Origin: JASHPR01 sp963749145
GTDB taxonomy: Bacteria; Actinomycetota; Actinomycetes; Streptosporangiales; Streptosporangiaceae
Direction: 5' to 3'
Length of the DNA: 64,000 bases
Assembly (NCBI GenBank): GCA_963749145.1
Contig: CAVVLN010000005.1
Coordinates: 1,054,001-1,118,000 of the forward strand
Made by a program: the position numbers and the translations under genes. Position 1 is the first letter of the stretch; the number at the start of each line of letters is the position of its first letter. This document shows positions 32,820 through 40,334 of this stretch, piece by piece. The notes below the pieces were generated by a model. That model was not told the origin of the DNA. It did no database searches and saw only the letters and a program-made list of their open reading frames with translations.

Positions 32820-33537
32820 ACGTCGAGAAGACCCGCTCGATACCGCCGGACGTCATGCCGAGCTGCCGCAGCTGGGGGAGGAGCGAGCTCGTGTTCGGCT
32901 CGGCCACCGGCCCGAAGCAGCCGTAGCAGCCCCGGTCGTAGGCCGGGCAGATGGCGCCGCACCCGGCCTGGGTCACCGGGCCGAGGCAGGGCGTGCCGTG
33001 CGCCACCATCACGCAGGTGTTGCCGCGGCGCTTGCACTCGTAGCACACGCTGTGCCCGGGCAGCTGCGGCTTGCGGCGGGCCAGCAGCGCGGAGATCAGC
33101 TCAACCAGCTGGCGCTTGTCGATCGGGCAGCCCCGCAGCTCGAAGTCGACGGCGACGTGATCGGCGACCGCCGTGGAGGTGGCCAGGGTCTGGATGTACT
33201 CGGGCCGGGCGTAGACCGCGGCCGCGAAGTCAGCGACGTCGGCGAAGTTGCGCAGCGCCTGAATGCCGCCGGCGGTGGCGCAGGCGCCGATCGTGACCAG
33301 CGTCCCGGACTGGCCGCGGATCCACCGGATGCGCTCGGCGTCCTGCGGGGTGGTCACCGACCCCTCGACCAGCGAGACGTCGTAGGGGCCGGCCTCGTCG
33401 GTGGAGGTCGCCTCGGCGAAGTGCACGATGTCGACCTCGCCGGCCAGCGCGAGCAGTTCGTCCTGGCAGTCCAGCAGGGTGAGCTGGCAGCCGTCACAGG
33501 AGGCCAGCTTCCAGACCGCGAGCTTAGGGCGGGCCAT
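32683..33537 (-). CDS. NiFe hydrogenase small (delta) subunit
   Basis: 284 aa from ATG 33537, one base after the upstream stop (TGACATG). Proximal 4Fe-4S ligands in ASCDGCQLTLLD; further cysteines in GACATAGG, RGCPIDK, CYECKRRGNTCVM, TPCLGPVTQAGCGAICPAYDRGCYGCFGP, giving three clusters as in group 3b/3d small subunits. The last 25 residues (RPGAERTGAQRTGAQRPDRA) are low-complexity and antisense to the protease pseudogene; the convergent overlap is 137 nt. Electrons pass from the NiFe site to the gamma/beta subunits. Confidence 0.92.
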   Translation of the reverse strand: MARPKLAVWKLASCDGCQLTLLDCQDELLALAGEVDIVHFAEATSTDEAGPYDVSLVEGSVTTPQDAERIRWIRGQSGTLVTIGACATAGGIQALRNFADVADFAAAVYARPEYIQTLATSTAVADHVAVDFELRGCPIDKRQLVELISALLARRKPQLPGHSVCYECKRRGNTCVMVAHGTPCLGPVTQAGCGAICPAYDRGCYGCFGPVAEPNTSSLLPQLRQLGMTSGGIERVFSTFNAAAPGFAAASRPVPLTLGRRPGAERTGAQRTGAQRPDRAEPPR

Positions 33538-33538
33538 G

Positions 33539-34357
33539 TCAGAGTTCCGCAACGGACAGCAGCGGGGCGGCTCGCTGGTAGCTGACCACCGGGCCGTCCC
33601 GGCACAGCAGGAGCGGGCCGAGCTGGCAGTGGCCGCATTCGGCGATGCCGCAGCGCATGTTGCGCTCCAGCGCGACCCGGATGCGGCGCCGGGGGATGCC
33701 CTGGTCGCCCAGGGCCCGGGCGCTCAGCCGCATCATCACCTCCGGGCCGCAGAGCAGGGCCAGGGTCGCGGCCGGGTCGATAGCCGCCCGGTCGATCAGC
33801 TGGGTGACCACGCCGACGTGGCCGTTCCAGCCCGCCGCGGCCCGGTCGACGGTGACGTGCACGGCGGCCCCGCGGTCCCGCCAGGCGGCGATCTCGCCCG
33901 CGAACACCAGCTCTTCCGGGGTCCTGGCCCCGATCAGCACGGTGATCCGCCGGTACCGCTCGCGGCCGGCCAGCGCGGCCAGCAGCGCGGGGCGCAGCGG
34001 CGCGAGGCCGATCCCGCCCGCCACCACGAGGACGTCCTGCCCGGCCGCATCGGTCACCCCCCAGTCCGTGCCGTACGGCCCGCGCACCCCGATGACCTGT
34101 CCCTGCCCCGCCTCGCATAGGGCCCGGGTGACCGCTCCCACCGAGCGGATCGTCTGGATCAGCCCGGGCCCGCCCGGGCCGCCGCTGATCGAGATCGGCA
34201 CCTCGCCCACGCCGAACGCGTACAGCATGGTGAACTGGCCCGGCTGGTGCGGCGCGATCGGCTGGTCCACCGGCTCGAGCCGGAGCGTCACGGTGTCGTG
34301 GGTCTCGGCCGTCCGCGCGGCGACCCGGTACCGGGCGGGCAGCGCCTGCAGGCTCAT
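33539..34357 (-). CDS. Hydrogenase gamma subunit, FAD/NAD(P)-binding (HyhG-like)
   Basis: 272 aa. ATG 34357 overlaps the preceding stop (ATGA). FAD domain residues 1-100 (PHQPGQFTMLYAFGVGEVPISISGGP), NAD(P) domain 105-225 (VVAGGIGLAPLRPALLAAL, LLCGPEVMMRL), and a C-terminal 2Fe-2S cysteine set MRCGIAECGHCQLGPLLLC. Diaphorase subunit of the soluble group 3b hydrogenase, like dihydroorotate dehydrogenase PyrK. Shuttles electrons between NAD(P)H and the Fe-S chain. Confidence 0.92.
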   Translation of the reverse strand: MSLQALPARYRVAARTAETHDTVTLRLEPVDQPIAPHQPGQFTMLYAFGVGEVPISISGGPGGPGLIQTIRSVGAVTRALCEAGQGQVIGVRGPYGTDWGVTDAAGQDVLVVAGGIGLAPLRPALLAALAGRERYRRITVLIGARTPEELVFAGEIAAWRDRGAAVHVTVDRAAAGWNGHVGVVTQLIDRAAIDPAATLALLCGPEVMMRLSARALGDQGIPRRRIRVALERNMRCGIAECGHCQLGPLLLCRDGPVVSYQRAAPLLSVAEL

Positions 34358-34848
34358 CGCGTCCTGGCCCGGGACCCCGGGGCCCCGTACAGGTCGAGCA
34401 GCCGGATGCGGGTGGCCTGCAGCCGCCGCACGGCCGCGCCCAGCATCCGCAGGGTGAGCTGGTAGCCGAGGTCGGGGTGGCGGTCGCACAGCGCCATCAC
34501 GGCCGCGCCGTCCAGCTCGAACGCGTCGGTGGCCGCCACCGTCTCGGCGCTGAACTGCCACTCGTGCGGCGGCGACAGCCACGAGAAGCCGATCACGTCG
34601 CCCTTGCCGAGGGTCTCCACGATCAGGTCCTCCGACCCGGGCGCGTGCATGAACAGCGCCACGTGACCGGCGGTCAGCAGCCAGCACGCTCCGGCCGGGG
34701 CGCCCTCCTCGAACAGCCGCCGGCCAGCCGCAAACGAGACGGCCGTGGCCGTCGTGGCCAGCCGCGCCACGCTGTCGGCCGGCATCCCGCGCAGGAAGGC
34801 GTGATCGGTGAACCCGGGTGGCGGGGTGTCGTTCATGATGCCGTTCAT
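34354..34848 (-). CDS. Cyclic nucleotide-binding (CRP-like) domain protein without HTH
   Basis: 164 aa from ATG 34848 (ATGA overlap with the upstream gene); ATG 34836 is an alternative. Residues 15-130 form a cNMP-binding beta-roll (GRRLFEEGAPAGACWLLTAGHVALFMHAPG, ETLGKGDVIGFSWLSPPHEW). The C-terminus (VRRLQATRIRLLDLYGAPGSR) is too short for a CRP winged helix, so it probably does not bind DNA. It sits inside the hydrogenase operon with coupled overlaps at both ends, suggesting a role in regulating or assembling the hydrogenase, for instance as a ligand- or redox-responsive subunit. Confidence 0.85.
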   Translation of the reverse strand: MNGIMNDTPPPGFTDHAFLRGMPADSVARLATTATAVSFAAGRRLFEEGAPAGACWLLTAGHVALFMHAPGSEDLIVETLGKGDVIGFSWLSPPHEWQFSAETVAATDAFELDGAAVMALCDRHPDLGYQLTLRMLGAAVRRLQATRIRLLDLYGAPGSRARTR

Positions 34849-36050
34849 GACCGCTCGTCTCCGTCTCCGCCGCCGTCGGCCGGCGCCCCGGGCGGCCCCG
34901 CCCCGGCCTGCTCCGCCCCGGCCTGCTCCGCCTCGGCCTGCAGGGCGGCTACCTCCTCGGTCAGGTCGATGCCCACCGGGCACCAGACGATGCACCGGCC
35001 GCAGCCCACGCAGCCGGAACTGCCGAACTGATCGTGCCAGGTGCCGAGCTTGTGGGTGAGCCACTGCTTGTACCGGCTGCGGGGTGAGGAGCGCACCGGG
35101 CCGCCGTGCAGGTAGGAGAAGTCAACGTCGAAGCAGGAGTCCCACAGCTGCCAGCGCTCGGCGTGATCGCCGGACAGGTCGGTGGTGTCCTCGACCGTGG
35201 TGCAGAAGCAGGTCGGGCAGGCCATCGTGCAGTTGCCGCAGGTCAGGCACCGCGACGCGACATCGTCCCAGCGCGCGGCGTCATGGCTGGCGGCCATCAG
35301 CTCGTGCAGGGCGCCCGCCGGCATCGACCGCCCCATCCGGTCCGCGGCCCCGGCCACCGCCGACCGCGCCTGGCCCGCCGTCGCGTCATCGGCCGGCCGG
35401 GCCAGCACGCCGGCCATCATCTCGGCGCCGGCCGGGGAGCCCACCTCGACCAGGAACTCGTGGCGGCCCGGGCCGGTCATCTCGGTCAGCGCCAGGTCAT
35501 AGCCGGGCCCGGCCTGCGGGCCGGTGCCCATCGACGCGCAGAAGCAGGTCTCGCCCGGCTCGGTGCAGTTCACCGCGATGATGAACACCCCGGCCCGGCG
35601 GGCCGCGTAGCGTGACCCGGCGTGCTCGCCACGGCCGAGCACCTGATCCTGGATCTCGATCGCGCGCAGGTCGCACGGGCGCACGCCGAAGAACGCGAGC
35701 CGCGGCGCGGGCTCGCCCGGCTCGGTCACCTCGAATCCGTCGCCCGCCCGGCGCGCCGACCACACCTTTTCCCGGGGCGGGTGCAGGAACTGCTTCCACG
35801 ACTGCGGCCCGGCCGAGTGACCGAACGCGGCGGTGTCGTCGCGGGGCCGGACACGGTAGCCGCCGGGTTCCAGCGCCACCCCCCAGCCGAACGGGAGTTC
35901 GTCGGCCGACCCGAGCTCGCCCAGGACGATCGCGCCGCCCTGCCGGGTCGGGCCGATGACCCGGTATCCCGCGCCCGTGAGCGCGGCATGCAGCGGGGCC
36001 AGGGCCGCGGCCTCGATCAGCAGCGGGCCTCCGTCACCGGTGCGCTCCAT
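34845..36050 (-). CDS. Hydrogenase beta subunit, 4Fe-4S protein (HyhB-like)
   Basis: 401 aa, first gene of the minus-strand hydrogenase operon. Contains FFGVRPCDLRAIEIQDQVLG near 118 and CTEPGETCFCASMGTGP near 165, typical of the beta subunit of sulfhydrogenase-type enzymes, then two clusters: CLTCGNCTMACPTCFC near 270 and CVGCGRCIVWCP near 345. Links the diaphorase to the small subunit. Its C-terminus is Glu/Ala/Gly-rich. No DevR-like site was found in the short upstream gap, so its promoter control is unclear. Confidence 0.9.
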   Translation of the reverse strand: MERTGDGGPLLIEAAALAPLHAALTGAGYRVIGPTRQGGAIVLGELGSADELPFGWGVALEPGGYRVRPRDDTAAFGHSAGPQSWKQFLHPPREKVWSARRAGDGFEVTEPGEPAPRLAFFGVRPCDLRAIEIQDQVLGRGEHAGSRYAARRAGVFIIAVNCTEPGETCFCASMGTGPQAGPGYDLALTEMTGPGRHEFLVEVGSPAGAEMMAGVLARPADDATAGQARSAVAGAADRMGRSMPAGALHELMAASHDAARWDDVASRCLTCGNCTMACPTCFCTTVEDTTDLSGDHAERWQLWDSCFDVDFSYLHGGPVRSSPRSRYKQWLTHKLGTWHDQFGSSGCVGCGRCIVWCPVGIDLTEEVAALQAEAEQAGAEQAGAGPPGAPADGGGDGDERS

Positions 36051-36123
36051 GTCTGCCTGGCTTCCCCCCGATCAGCTGCTGCCTCCATGGTGACAGGAGC
36101 CCCATGCCGCCCGCCGCGCGGCA

Positions 36124-36158
36124 CGCCGGTAGAGGCGAAGGGCTCGCCTCTACCGGCG
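36124..36158 (-). terminator. 15-bp hairpin after the alcohol dehydrogenase gene
   Basis: Arms 36124-36138 (CGCCGGTAGAGGCGA) and 36144-36158 with loop AGGGC (as read on plus). It starts 16 nt downstream of the adh stop (36174) and also separates adh from the hydrogenase operon. Confidence 0.75.
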
Positions 36159-36173
36159 CCGGTGCCGTGCGGG

Positions 36174-37220
36174 TCAGGACGCGCGGCTGAGTACGACCTT
36201 GAGTGCCCGGGTGTCGGCCGCCCGGCTGAACACGTCGTAGGCCGTCTCGAACTCGTCCAGGGCGAAGCGGTGCGTGATGAACCGGCTCGCCTCGATGTGG
36301 TGACTGGTCACCAGCCGCAGCAGGGTCGCGGTGGAGTACGCGTCGACCAGGCCGGTCGTGATCGTGATGTTCCTGATCCACTGCTCCTCGAGGTGCAGGG
36401 TGGCCGGGGCGCCGTGCACGCCGATGTTGGCGATCCGGCCGCCCGGCCGGGAGAGCTGAACGGCCAGCTCGAAGGTGGCGGGCACCCCCACCGCCTCGAT
36501 AGCCACGTCGGCGCCCAGCCCGCCGGTGAGCGACCGGACGACCTCGAGCGGGTCCTCGCTGGTGTTGTTCACCGCGATGTCAGCGCCGAACTCCTTGGCT
36601 GCCTCGAGCCTGGACGCCGCCATGTCGATCGCAACGATGTGGCTGGGGCTGAACAGCCGGGCACCCATGATCGCGGCCAGCCCGACCGGGCCGGAGCCGA
36701 CCACCGCGACGACATCGCCTGGACGCACCCCGCCGTTGAGCACACCCACCTCATAGCCGGTCGGCAAGATGTCGGCCAGCATCAGGATCTCCTCGTCGGT
36801 GGCCCCTTCCGGCACCGGGTAGGTGGACAGGTCGGCGAACGGCACGCGCACGTACTCGGCCTGGGTGCCGTCGATCTTGTGTCCGAGGATCCAGCCGCCG
36901 CCGCCCAGGCACTGCCCGGAATGGCCGTCCCGGCAGTACCGGCAGGTTCCGCACGCGGTGATGCAGGAGACGAGGACCCGCTCGCCGGGCTTGACCGTCT
37001 TCACGCCGCTGCCAACCGTCTCGACGGTGCCGACCGCCTCGTGGCCGAGGATCCGGCCGTCGGTCACGGCCGGCACATCACCCTTGAGGATGTGCAGGTC
37101 GGTGCCGCAGATCGTGACGCTATCGACCCGGACGATCGCGTCGGTGTCGGCGGTGATCTCGGGCTTCGGCACGTCCTCCCAGGCTTTTACGCCGGGTCCG
37201 TGGTAGACAAGGGCTCGCAT
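36174..37220 (-). CDS. Zinc-dependent alcohol dehydrogenase (MDR family)
   Basis: 348 aa, ATG 37220 with GAGGAG 9 nt upstream. Catalytic zinc residues in TICGTDLHILKGD and GHEAVGTVE; structural zinc CGTCRYCRDGHSGQC; NAD-binding VVGSGPVGLAAIMGARLF. Substrate not determined; the family includes ethanol, formaldehyde and threonine-type dehydrogenases, and WILGHKIDGTQAEYVRVPFAD resembles alcohol dehydrogenases found with hypoxia genes. Would re-oxidise NADH during fermentation. A perfect DevR-like box lies 69 bp upstream. An unrelated adh (AdhP-type) is deleted at 17466. Confidence 0.92.
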   Translation of the reverse strand: MRALVYHGPGVKAWEDVPKPEITADTDAIVRVDSVTICGTDLHILKGDVPAVTDGRILGHEAVGTVETVGSGVKTVKPGERVLVSCITACGTCRYCRDGHSGQCLGGGGWILGHKIDGTQAEYVRVPFADLSTYPVPEGATDEEILMLADILPTGYEVGVLNGGVRPGDVVAVVGSGPVGLAAIMGARLFSPSHIVAIDMAASRLEAAKEFGADIAVNNTSEDPLEVVRSLTGGLGADVAIEAVGVPATFELAVQLSRPGGRIANIGVHGAPATLHLEEQWIRNITITTGLVDAYSTATLLRLVTSHHIEASRFITHRFALDEFETAYDVFSRAADTRALKVVLSRAS

Positions 37221-37288
37221 AGGGTCCATCTCCTCTGTGTTTGTCAGCATTCCTAACCACGTTCGTCGCCCGCGGTGGGCCGTCGGCA

Positions 37289-37302
37289 GGGCCGAAGGTC
37301 CC
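37289..37302. promoter_or_regulatory. DevR-box-like site upstream of adh
   Basis: GGGCCGAAGGTCCC, identical to the sites at 20072 and 38816; 69 bp before the adh start at 37220. Confidence 0.65.
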
Positions 37303-37404
37303 CGCCCGGCGGGCCCCAAGGCCGGCGCAGCCCGGGACCGGGGTCCCGGGCGCTGCGGCCCTTCGTCTCTACGCCGGGGCCGCTGATCGCGGTGCGATGT
37401 AAGT

Positions 37405-37510
37405 GGCAAGAGGGACCAAAGACGAGAGGACGCGGAGTTACGGGATCGGCTAGCCGGCTCGCACACCGCGCAATCGGGATCCGCGAGAAGCCGGATTGGT
37501 CCCTCTTGCC
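37405..37510. repeat. Spaced 15-bp inverted repeat with DevR-like half-sites
   Basis: GGCAAGAGGGACCAA (37405-37419) and its exact complement TTGGTCCCTCTTGCC (37496-37510), 76 bp apart. Each arm contains GGGACCAA; the left one extends to GGGACCAAAGACGA. The symmetry suggests two co-operating binding sites or a looped operator for the gene at 37605. Confidence 0.7.
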
Positions 37511-37604
37511 AAAGACGTTCAGCCGGGGGAGCGGGGGCCGGGGGATGGCTCGCGGCGACTCGGGAGCGGGGGCGTTGGGCCGGGTCGACTACGGGGGTAG
37601 CGGA

Positions 37605-38174
37605 ATGTTCCGGATCAGAGTGCAGGGCAGGCGCGGGGGCGAGGTCCTGGCCACGGCCGGGCTGCTGGCCGCGGCGGTCACCACCGAGGGGAGACGGGCC
37701 GCGGTGGCGGCCGCGGCCATGGACGGGCCGGCGGTGGCGCTGTGCACGGCGGACGGCTGGGCCGCGGCGTCCGTCGACGGGCCGCCCCCGGTAGCCGATG
37801 CGCTGATCGTGGCGGACCCGAGCGAGCTGGGCCGGCCGGACATCTTCGCGCGGCTGAGCCCCGAGGCGTACCTGCTGGTCAACTCCACGTGCGGGTTCGG
37901 CGACCTGGGCGTCAGCGACCGCGTGGAGCGGTTCTACCGCGATCGCGCGCTGGTGCTGCCCGCGGCGCGGCTGGACTTGGGCCGGCACGACGGCCTGATC
38001 CGGAGCGCGGCCCTGCTCGGCGGGTTCGCGGCGCTCAGCCGGATGGTCAGCCTGGACGGCGTGATCGCGGCCGTCCAGGACCGGATGCCGCAGTCCGCCG
38101 CATGGGCCGGGGTGGAGGCCGCGGGCGCGGGATATGACTTCGTGCGCGCTGCCCGGCAGGCGCTCGCGGTCTGA
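37605..38174 (+). CDS. Orphan 2-oxoacid:ferredoxin oxidoreductase gamma-like protein
   Basis: 189 aa from ATG 37605 (GGGGGTAG upstream). RIRVQGRRGGEVLATAGLLAAAV resembles the gamma-subunit start (GRGGQG followed by AxxLLAxA), and ALIVADPSELGRPDIFARLS plus PEAYLLVNSTCGFG matches its central strand; GRGGQG has drifted to GRRGGEV. No alpha or beta partner is adjacent. It could serve the oxalate-type enzyme, whose own gamma subunit lacks this motif, or be a regulator. Divergent from adh behind DevR-like half-sites, so probably hypoxia-induced. Confidence 0.65.
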   Translation: MFRIRVQGRRGGEVLATAGLLAAAVTTEGRRAAVAAAAMDGPAVALCTADGWAAASVDGPPPVADALIVADPSELGRPDIFARLSPEAYLLVNSTCGFGDLGVSDRVERFYRDRALVLPAARLDLGRHDGLIRSAALLGGFAALSRMVSLDGVIAAVQDRMPQSAAWAGVEAAGAGYDFVRAARQALAV

Positions 38175-38256
38175 CCAGGCCCGGGATCGGTCTGACCAGG
38201 CCCGGGGATCGGTCTGACGAGGCCCGGGGATCAGCCTGACCAGACCCGGGGATCGG
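38170..38256. repeat. 22-bp tandem repeat, four copies
   Basis: Unit TCTGACCAGGCCCGGGGATC plus GG, starting at 38170, 38191, 38213 and 38235 (first copy 21 bp). It covers the stop codon of the gamma-like gene and the gap to the convergent hsp20. Confidence 0.85.
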
Positions 38257-38313
38257 CAGGACCGGCGGGGAGGGCCGCCGCTGCCCGCCGGTCCCCGCTC
38301 CTCAACCCGCTGG

Positions 38314-38748
38314 TCAGCCGGAGACGCTGCGGCGCCCGGCGGGCGCGTGCGTGACGTCGATCTTCCGGGGCTGAACCTTGGGCGAGGCCGGGATGGTCAC
38401 CCGCAGGACACCCTCGGCGTAGTCGGCGGTGAGATGCTCGGAGTCCACGCCCTCACCGAGGGAAAGCTGCCTGCTGAATTTCCCCTGAGGCCGCTCGGCC
38501 ACGATCACCTGTGCCTGGTCGCCGTAGCGCGGGCCGCGCTCGGCCTTGATGGTCAGCGTGTTGTGCTCGACCGTGACCTCGATGCTGCCCGGGTCGACCC
38601 CCGGCAGGTCGGTCTCGACGTGGTAACTGCCGTCTTCGGTGCGGTAAATGTCCAGGGGCATGCCGAGCGGCGCCCGGTTCCCGGTCGCGGCCATCGACAT
38701 GAGCCGGTCGAACGGGTCCCGGAAGGGCTCGAACCTGAGCACGGCCAT
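38314..38748 (-). CDS. Hsp20/alpha-crystallin family small heat shock protein
   Basis: 144 aa, ATG 38748 with GAGGAGG upstream. FEPFRDPFDRLMSM at the N-terminus is typical of actinobacterial Hsp18-type proteins. The alpha-crystallin domain is about residues 30-125 (MPLDIYRTEDGSYHVETDLPGVDPGSIEVTVEHNTLTIKAERG, LTADYAEGVLRVTIPASPKVQPRKI). A cytosolic holdase. Three DevR-like sites lie between it and the divergent flavodoxin-like gene. Confidence 0.93.
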   Translation of the reverse strand: MAVLRFEPFRDPFDRLMSMAATGNRAPLGMPLDIYRTEDGSYHVETDLPGVDPGSIEVTVEHNTLTIKAERGPRYGDQAQVIVAERPQGKFSRQLSLGEGVDSEHLTADYAEGVLRVTIPASPKVQPRKIDVTHAPAGRRSVSG

Positions 38749-38815
38749 CACTGCCTCCTCATGCTGGCTATCTCTGCTCTGTGCCGAGACTCGCCGGAAA
38801 CCATCCGGGCGGGCA

Positions 38816-38893
38816 GGGCCGAAGGTCCCTCGGCCCCGGCCCGCCGCCCGGCCGGGCCCGGCGAAGGTCCCGCGGGCAGCGGCCGTTGGACCC
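38816..38893. promoter_or_regulatory. Cluster of three DevR-box-like sites
   Basis: 38816-38829 GGGCCGAAGGTCCC (perfect), 38858-38871 CCGGCGAAGGTCCC and 38880-38893 CGGCCGTTGGACCC. Centre spacings are 42 and 22 bp, which is near whole helical turns. Located between hsp20 (start 38748) and the flavodoxin gene (start 39015). Confidence 0.6.
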
Positions 38894-39014
38894 TGGCCCG
38901 GCTCCCGCGGCCGCGCTGACATGAAAGTGAGAGCGCGGTCCGGTGGGCCCGGCGCTGATCTGGCCTGGGGCCGCCCGCGATGGCGAGGAACGACGGGCAA
39001 GAGAAGGTGCCGTG

Positions 39015-39548
39015 ATGAAGGCCGTGATCATTTACGAGTCGATGTACGGGAACACCCGGACGATCGCCGATGCCATCGCCGAGGGACTGCGGCCCGACGA
39101 GGCCGTCGTGGTCCCGGTGGCCGAGGCCCGCCCGGAACTGCTGGACGGGGCCGACCTGCTGGTGGTCGGCGGCCCGACCCATATGCACGGCATGAGCCGG
39201 GCATCCACCCGCCGCGGGGCCGCGCAGGCGGCCAGCAAGTCGCAGAGCGGGCTCATGATGCTGCCCGGGGCGGAAGGGCCGGGCCTGCGTGAGTGGCTCG
39301 CCGCCCTCGGCCGGGTCGACGTGCCGGCGGCGGCGTTCGACACCCGCCTCGAAATGCCGGCCATGTTCACCGGGCGGGCCTCGGGCGGCATCACCCGGCT
39401 GCTGCGCCAGCACGGGTGCACCATGGTCACCAAGCCGATGAGCTTCCTGGTCACCAACGACAACCGGCTGCGGGCCGGCGAGGACAGCCGTGCCTGCGAC
39501 TGGGGTCACCTGCTGTCCGGCATCCTGGCTGCGCGGGTCCCCGCCTGA
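39015..39548 (+). CDS. Flavodoxin-fold protein
   Basis: 177 aa from ATG 39015. N-terminal MKAVIIYESMYGNTRTIADAIAEGL is an FMN phosphate-binding loop, followed by LLDGADLLVVGGPTHMHGMSR (the 60s-loop region) and AAFDTRLEMP. The last third is shorter on flavin contacts than a true electron-carrying flavodoxin and resembles the FMN-binding/quinone reductase-like flavodoxin domains of actinobacteria. Could act as an alternative carrier for the ferredoxin-reducing enzymes, but this is speculative. Under the triple box. Confidence 0.85.
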   Translation: MKAVIIYESMYGNTRTIADAIAEGLRPDEAVVVPVAEARPELLDGADLLVVGGPTHMHGMSRASTRRGAAQAASKSQSGLMMLPGAEGPGLREWLAALGRVDVPAAAFDTRLEMPAMFTGRASGGITRLLRQHGCTMVTKPMSFLVTNDNRLRAGEDSRACDWGHLLSGILAARVPA

Positions 39549-39586
39549 TCCGCCGGCCCGCGCCGCACGGTAAGCAGGCGGCCGGG

Positions 39587-39994
39587 CTACGTGTCGTCGC
39601 CGCTGAGTTCCTCGTAGGTGTGCAACTGGATACCCAGCCCGTCTGGGCCGCTCACGTCTAGCGCCAGGCCGAGGTGAGCCTGCCGCCGCGCGGAGTGCTC
39701 GACCCCGAGCTCGGTCAGCTTCCGCTCCCACCAGTCCAGTGCCGACTGGTCGGCCACGGAGAAGCCGAATATCGCCGTGGCGCCCGGCTGCCGGCACGCG
39801 GTCACCAGGTCGGGCGCCTCGCGGATATGCAGCAGGATGCCGCTGGGGTGCTCCAGGATCACCAGCGCGACCCGGTCCTCGTCTTCCTCGATCAGGATGC
39901 AGGAGAAACCGAACACCTGCTCAAACCAGTCGCTGCTGCGCAGCACGTCGGTCGCGGGCACGCTCACGTGGTGCAGTCCCCAGATCTGCGGCAT
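39587..39994 (-). CDS. VOC family protein (single glyoxalase-fold domain)
   Basis: 135 aa, ATG 39994. LHHVSVPATDVLRSSDWFEQVFGF at the N-terminus with metal-type His8/His9 region, then ILEHPSGILLHIREAPDL and DVSGPDGLGIQLHTYEEL. Typical of small dioxygenase/lyase or binding proteins; substrate unknown. Convergent with the flavodoxin gene and divergent from the NifJ operon. Confidence 0.85.
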   Translation of the reverse strand: MPQIWGLHHVSVPATDVLRSSDWFEQVFGFSCILIEEDEDRVALVILEHPSGILLHIREAPDLVTACRQPGATAIFGFSVADQSALDWWERKLTELGVEHSARRQAHLGLALDVSGPDGLGIQLHTYEELSGDDT

Positions 39995-39999
39995 ACCTG

Positions 40000-40334
40000 A
40001 TGTCTACCCTTTCGCCGGACGGGATGGGATGCGGCGTCGGGAGAGGCAGTGTCCGGGACGGGGGAGTGGCGGCGTCGGGAGAGGCAGTGTCCGGGACGGG
40101 GGAGTGGCCGCCGTCCGGGGAAGGGAGCCAGCGGCGGGGTGGCGTCCCGGGGGTCGCGGGGCTCGCCGCGGGGGAATGTCTGTGTTCTGATAGCCATGGT
40201 TGCAGCATCACGAGGCTCCGCCGGGCGGGGCCAACATCATTGGGCCTGGACGGGCAGGGCCATAGGTCCCTGGTCTCGGTCCGGCCGCCCGGGGGATAGT
40301 GGGTACCCGGGCGACGCTTCGAAGCGGAGGTGCG
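40000..40334. other. Regulatory region upstream of the NifJ operon
   Basis: Two exact-looking 38-bp tandem copies at 40031-40068 and 40069-40106 (each begins GCGGCGTCGGGAGAGGCAGT), then the DevR-like box at 40258-40271. No gene seen. Confidence 0.7.
40258..40271. promoter_or_regulatory. DevR-box-like site upstream of the NifJ operon
   Basis: GGGCCATAGGTCCC, 12-13 of 14 to the consensus, 64 bp before the start at 40335. Confidence 0.6.

Larger units (their letters stand above)
37221..37604. other. Divergent regulatory region between adh and the gamma-like gene
   Basis: Contains the box at 37289-37302, a 9-bp hairpin CCCGGGACC-GG-GGTCCCGGG (37331-37350), and a widely spaced 15-bp inverted repeat (37405-37419 and 37496-37510) whose arms carry GGGACCAA half-sites. 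No gene of its own is seen. Confidence 0.6.

Noticed and set aside
30852..36050. Group 1 (membrane, uptake) hydrogenase
   Set aside because: No Tat signal on the small subunit, no cytochrome b subunit; the diaphorase and beta subunits indicate a soluble NAD(P)-linked group 3 enzyme.
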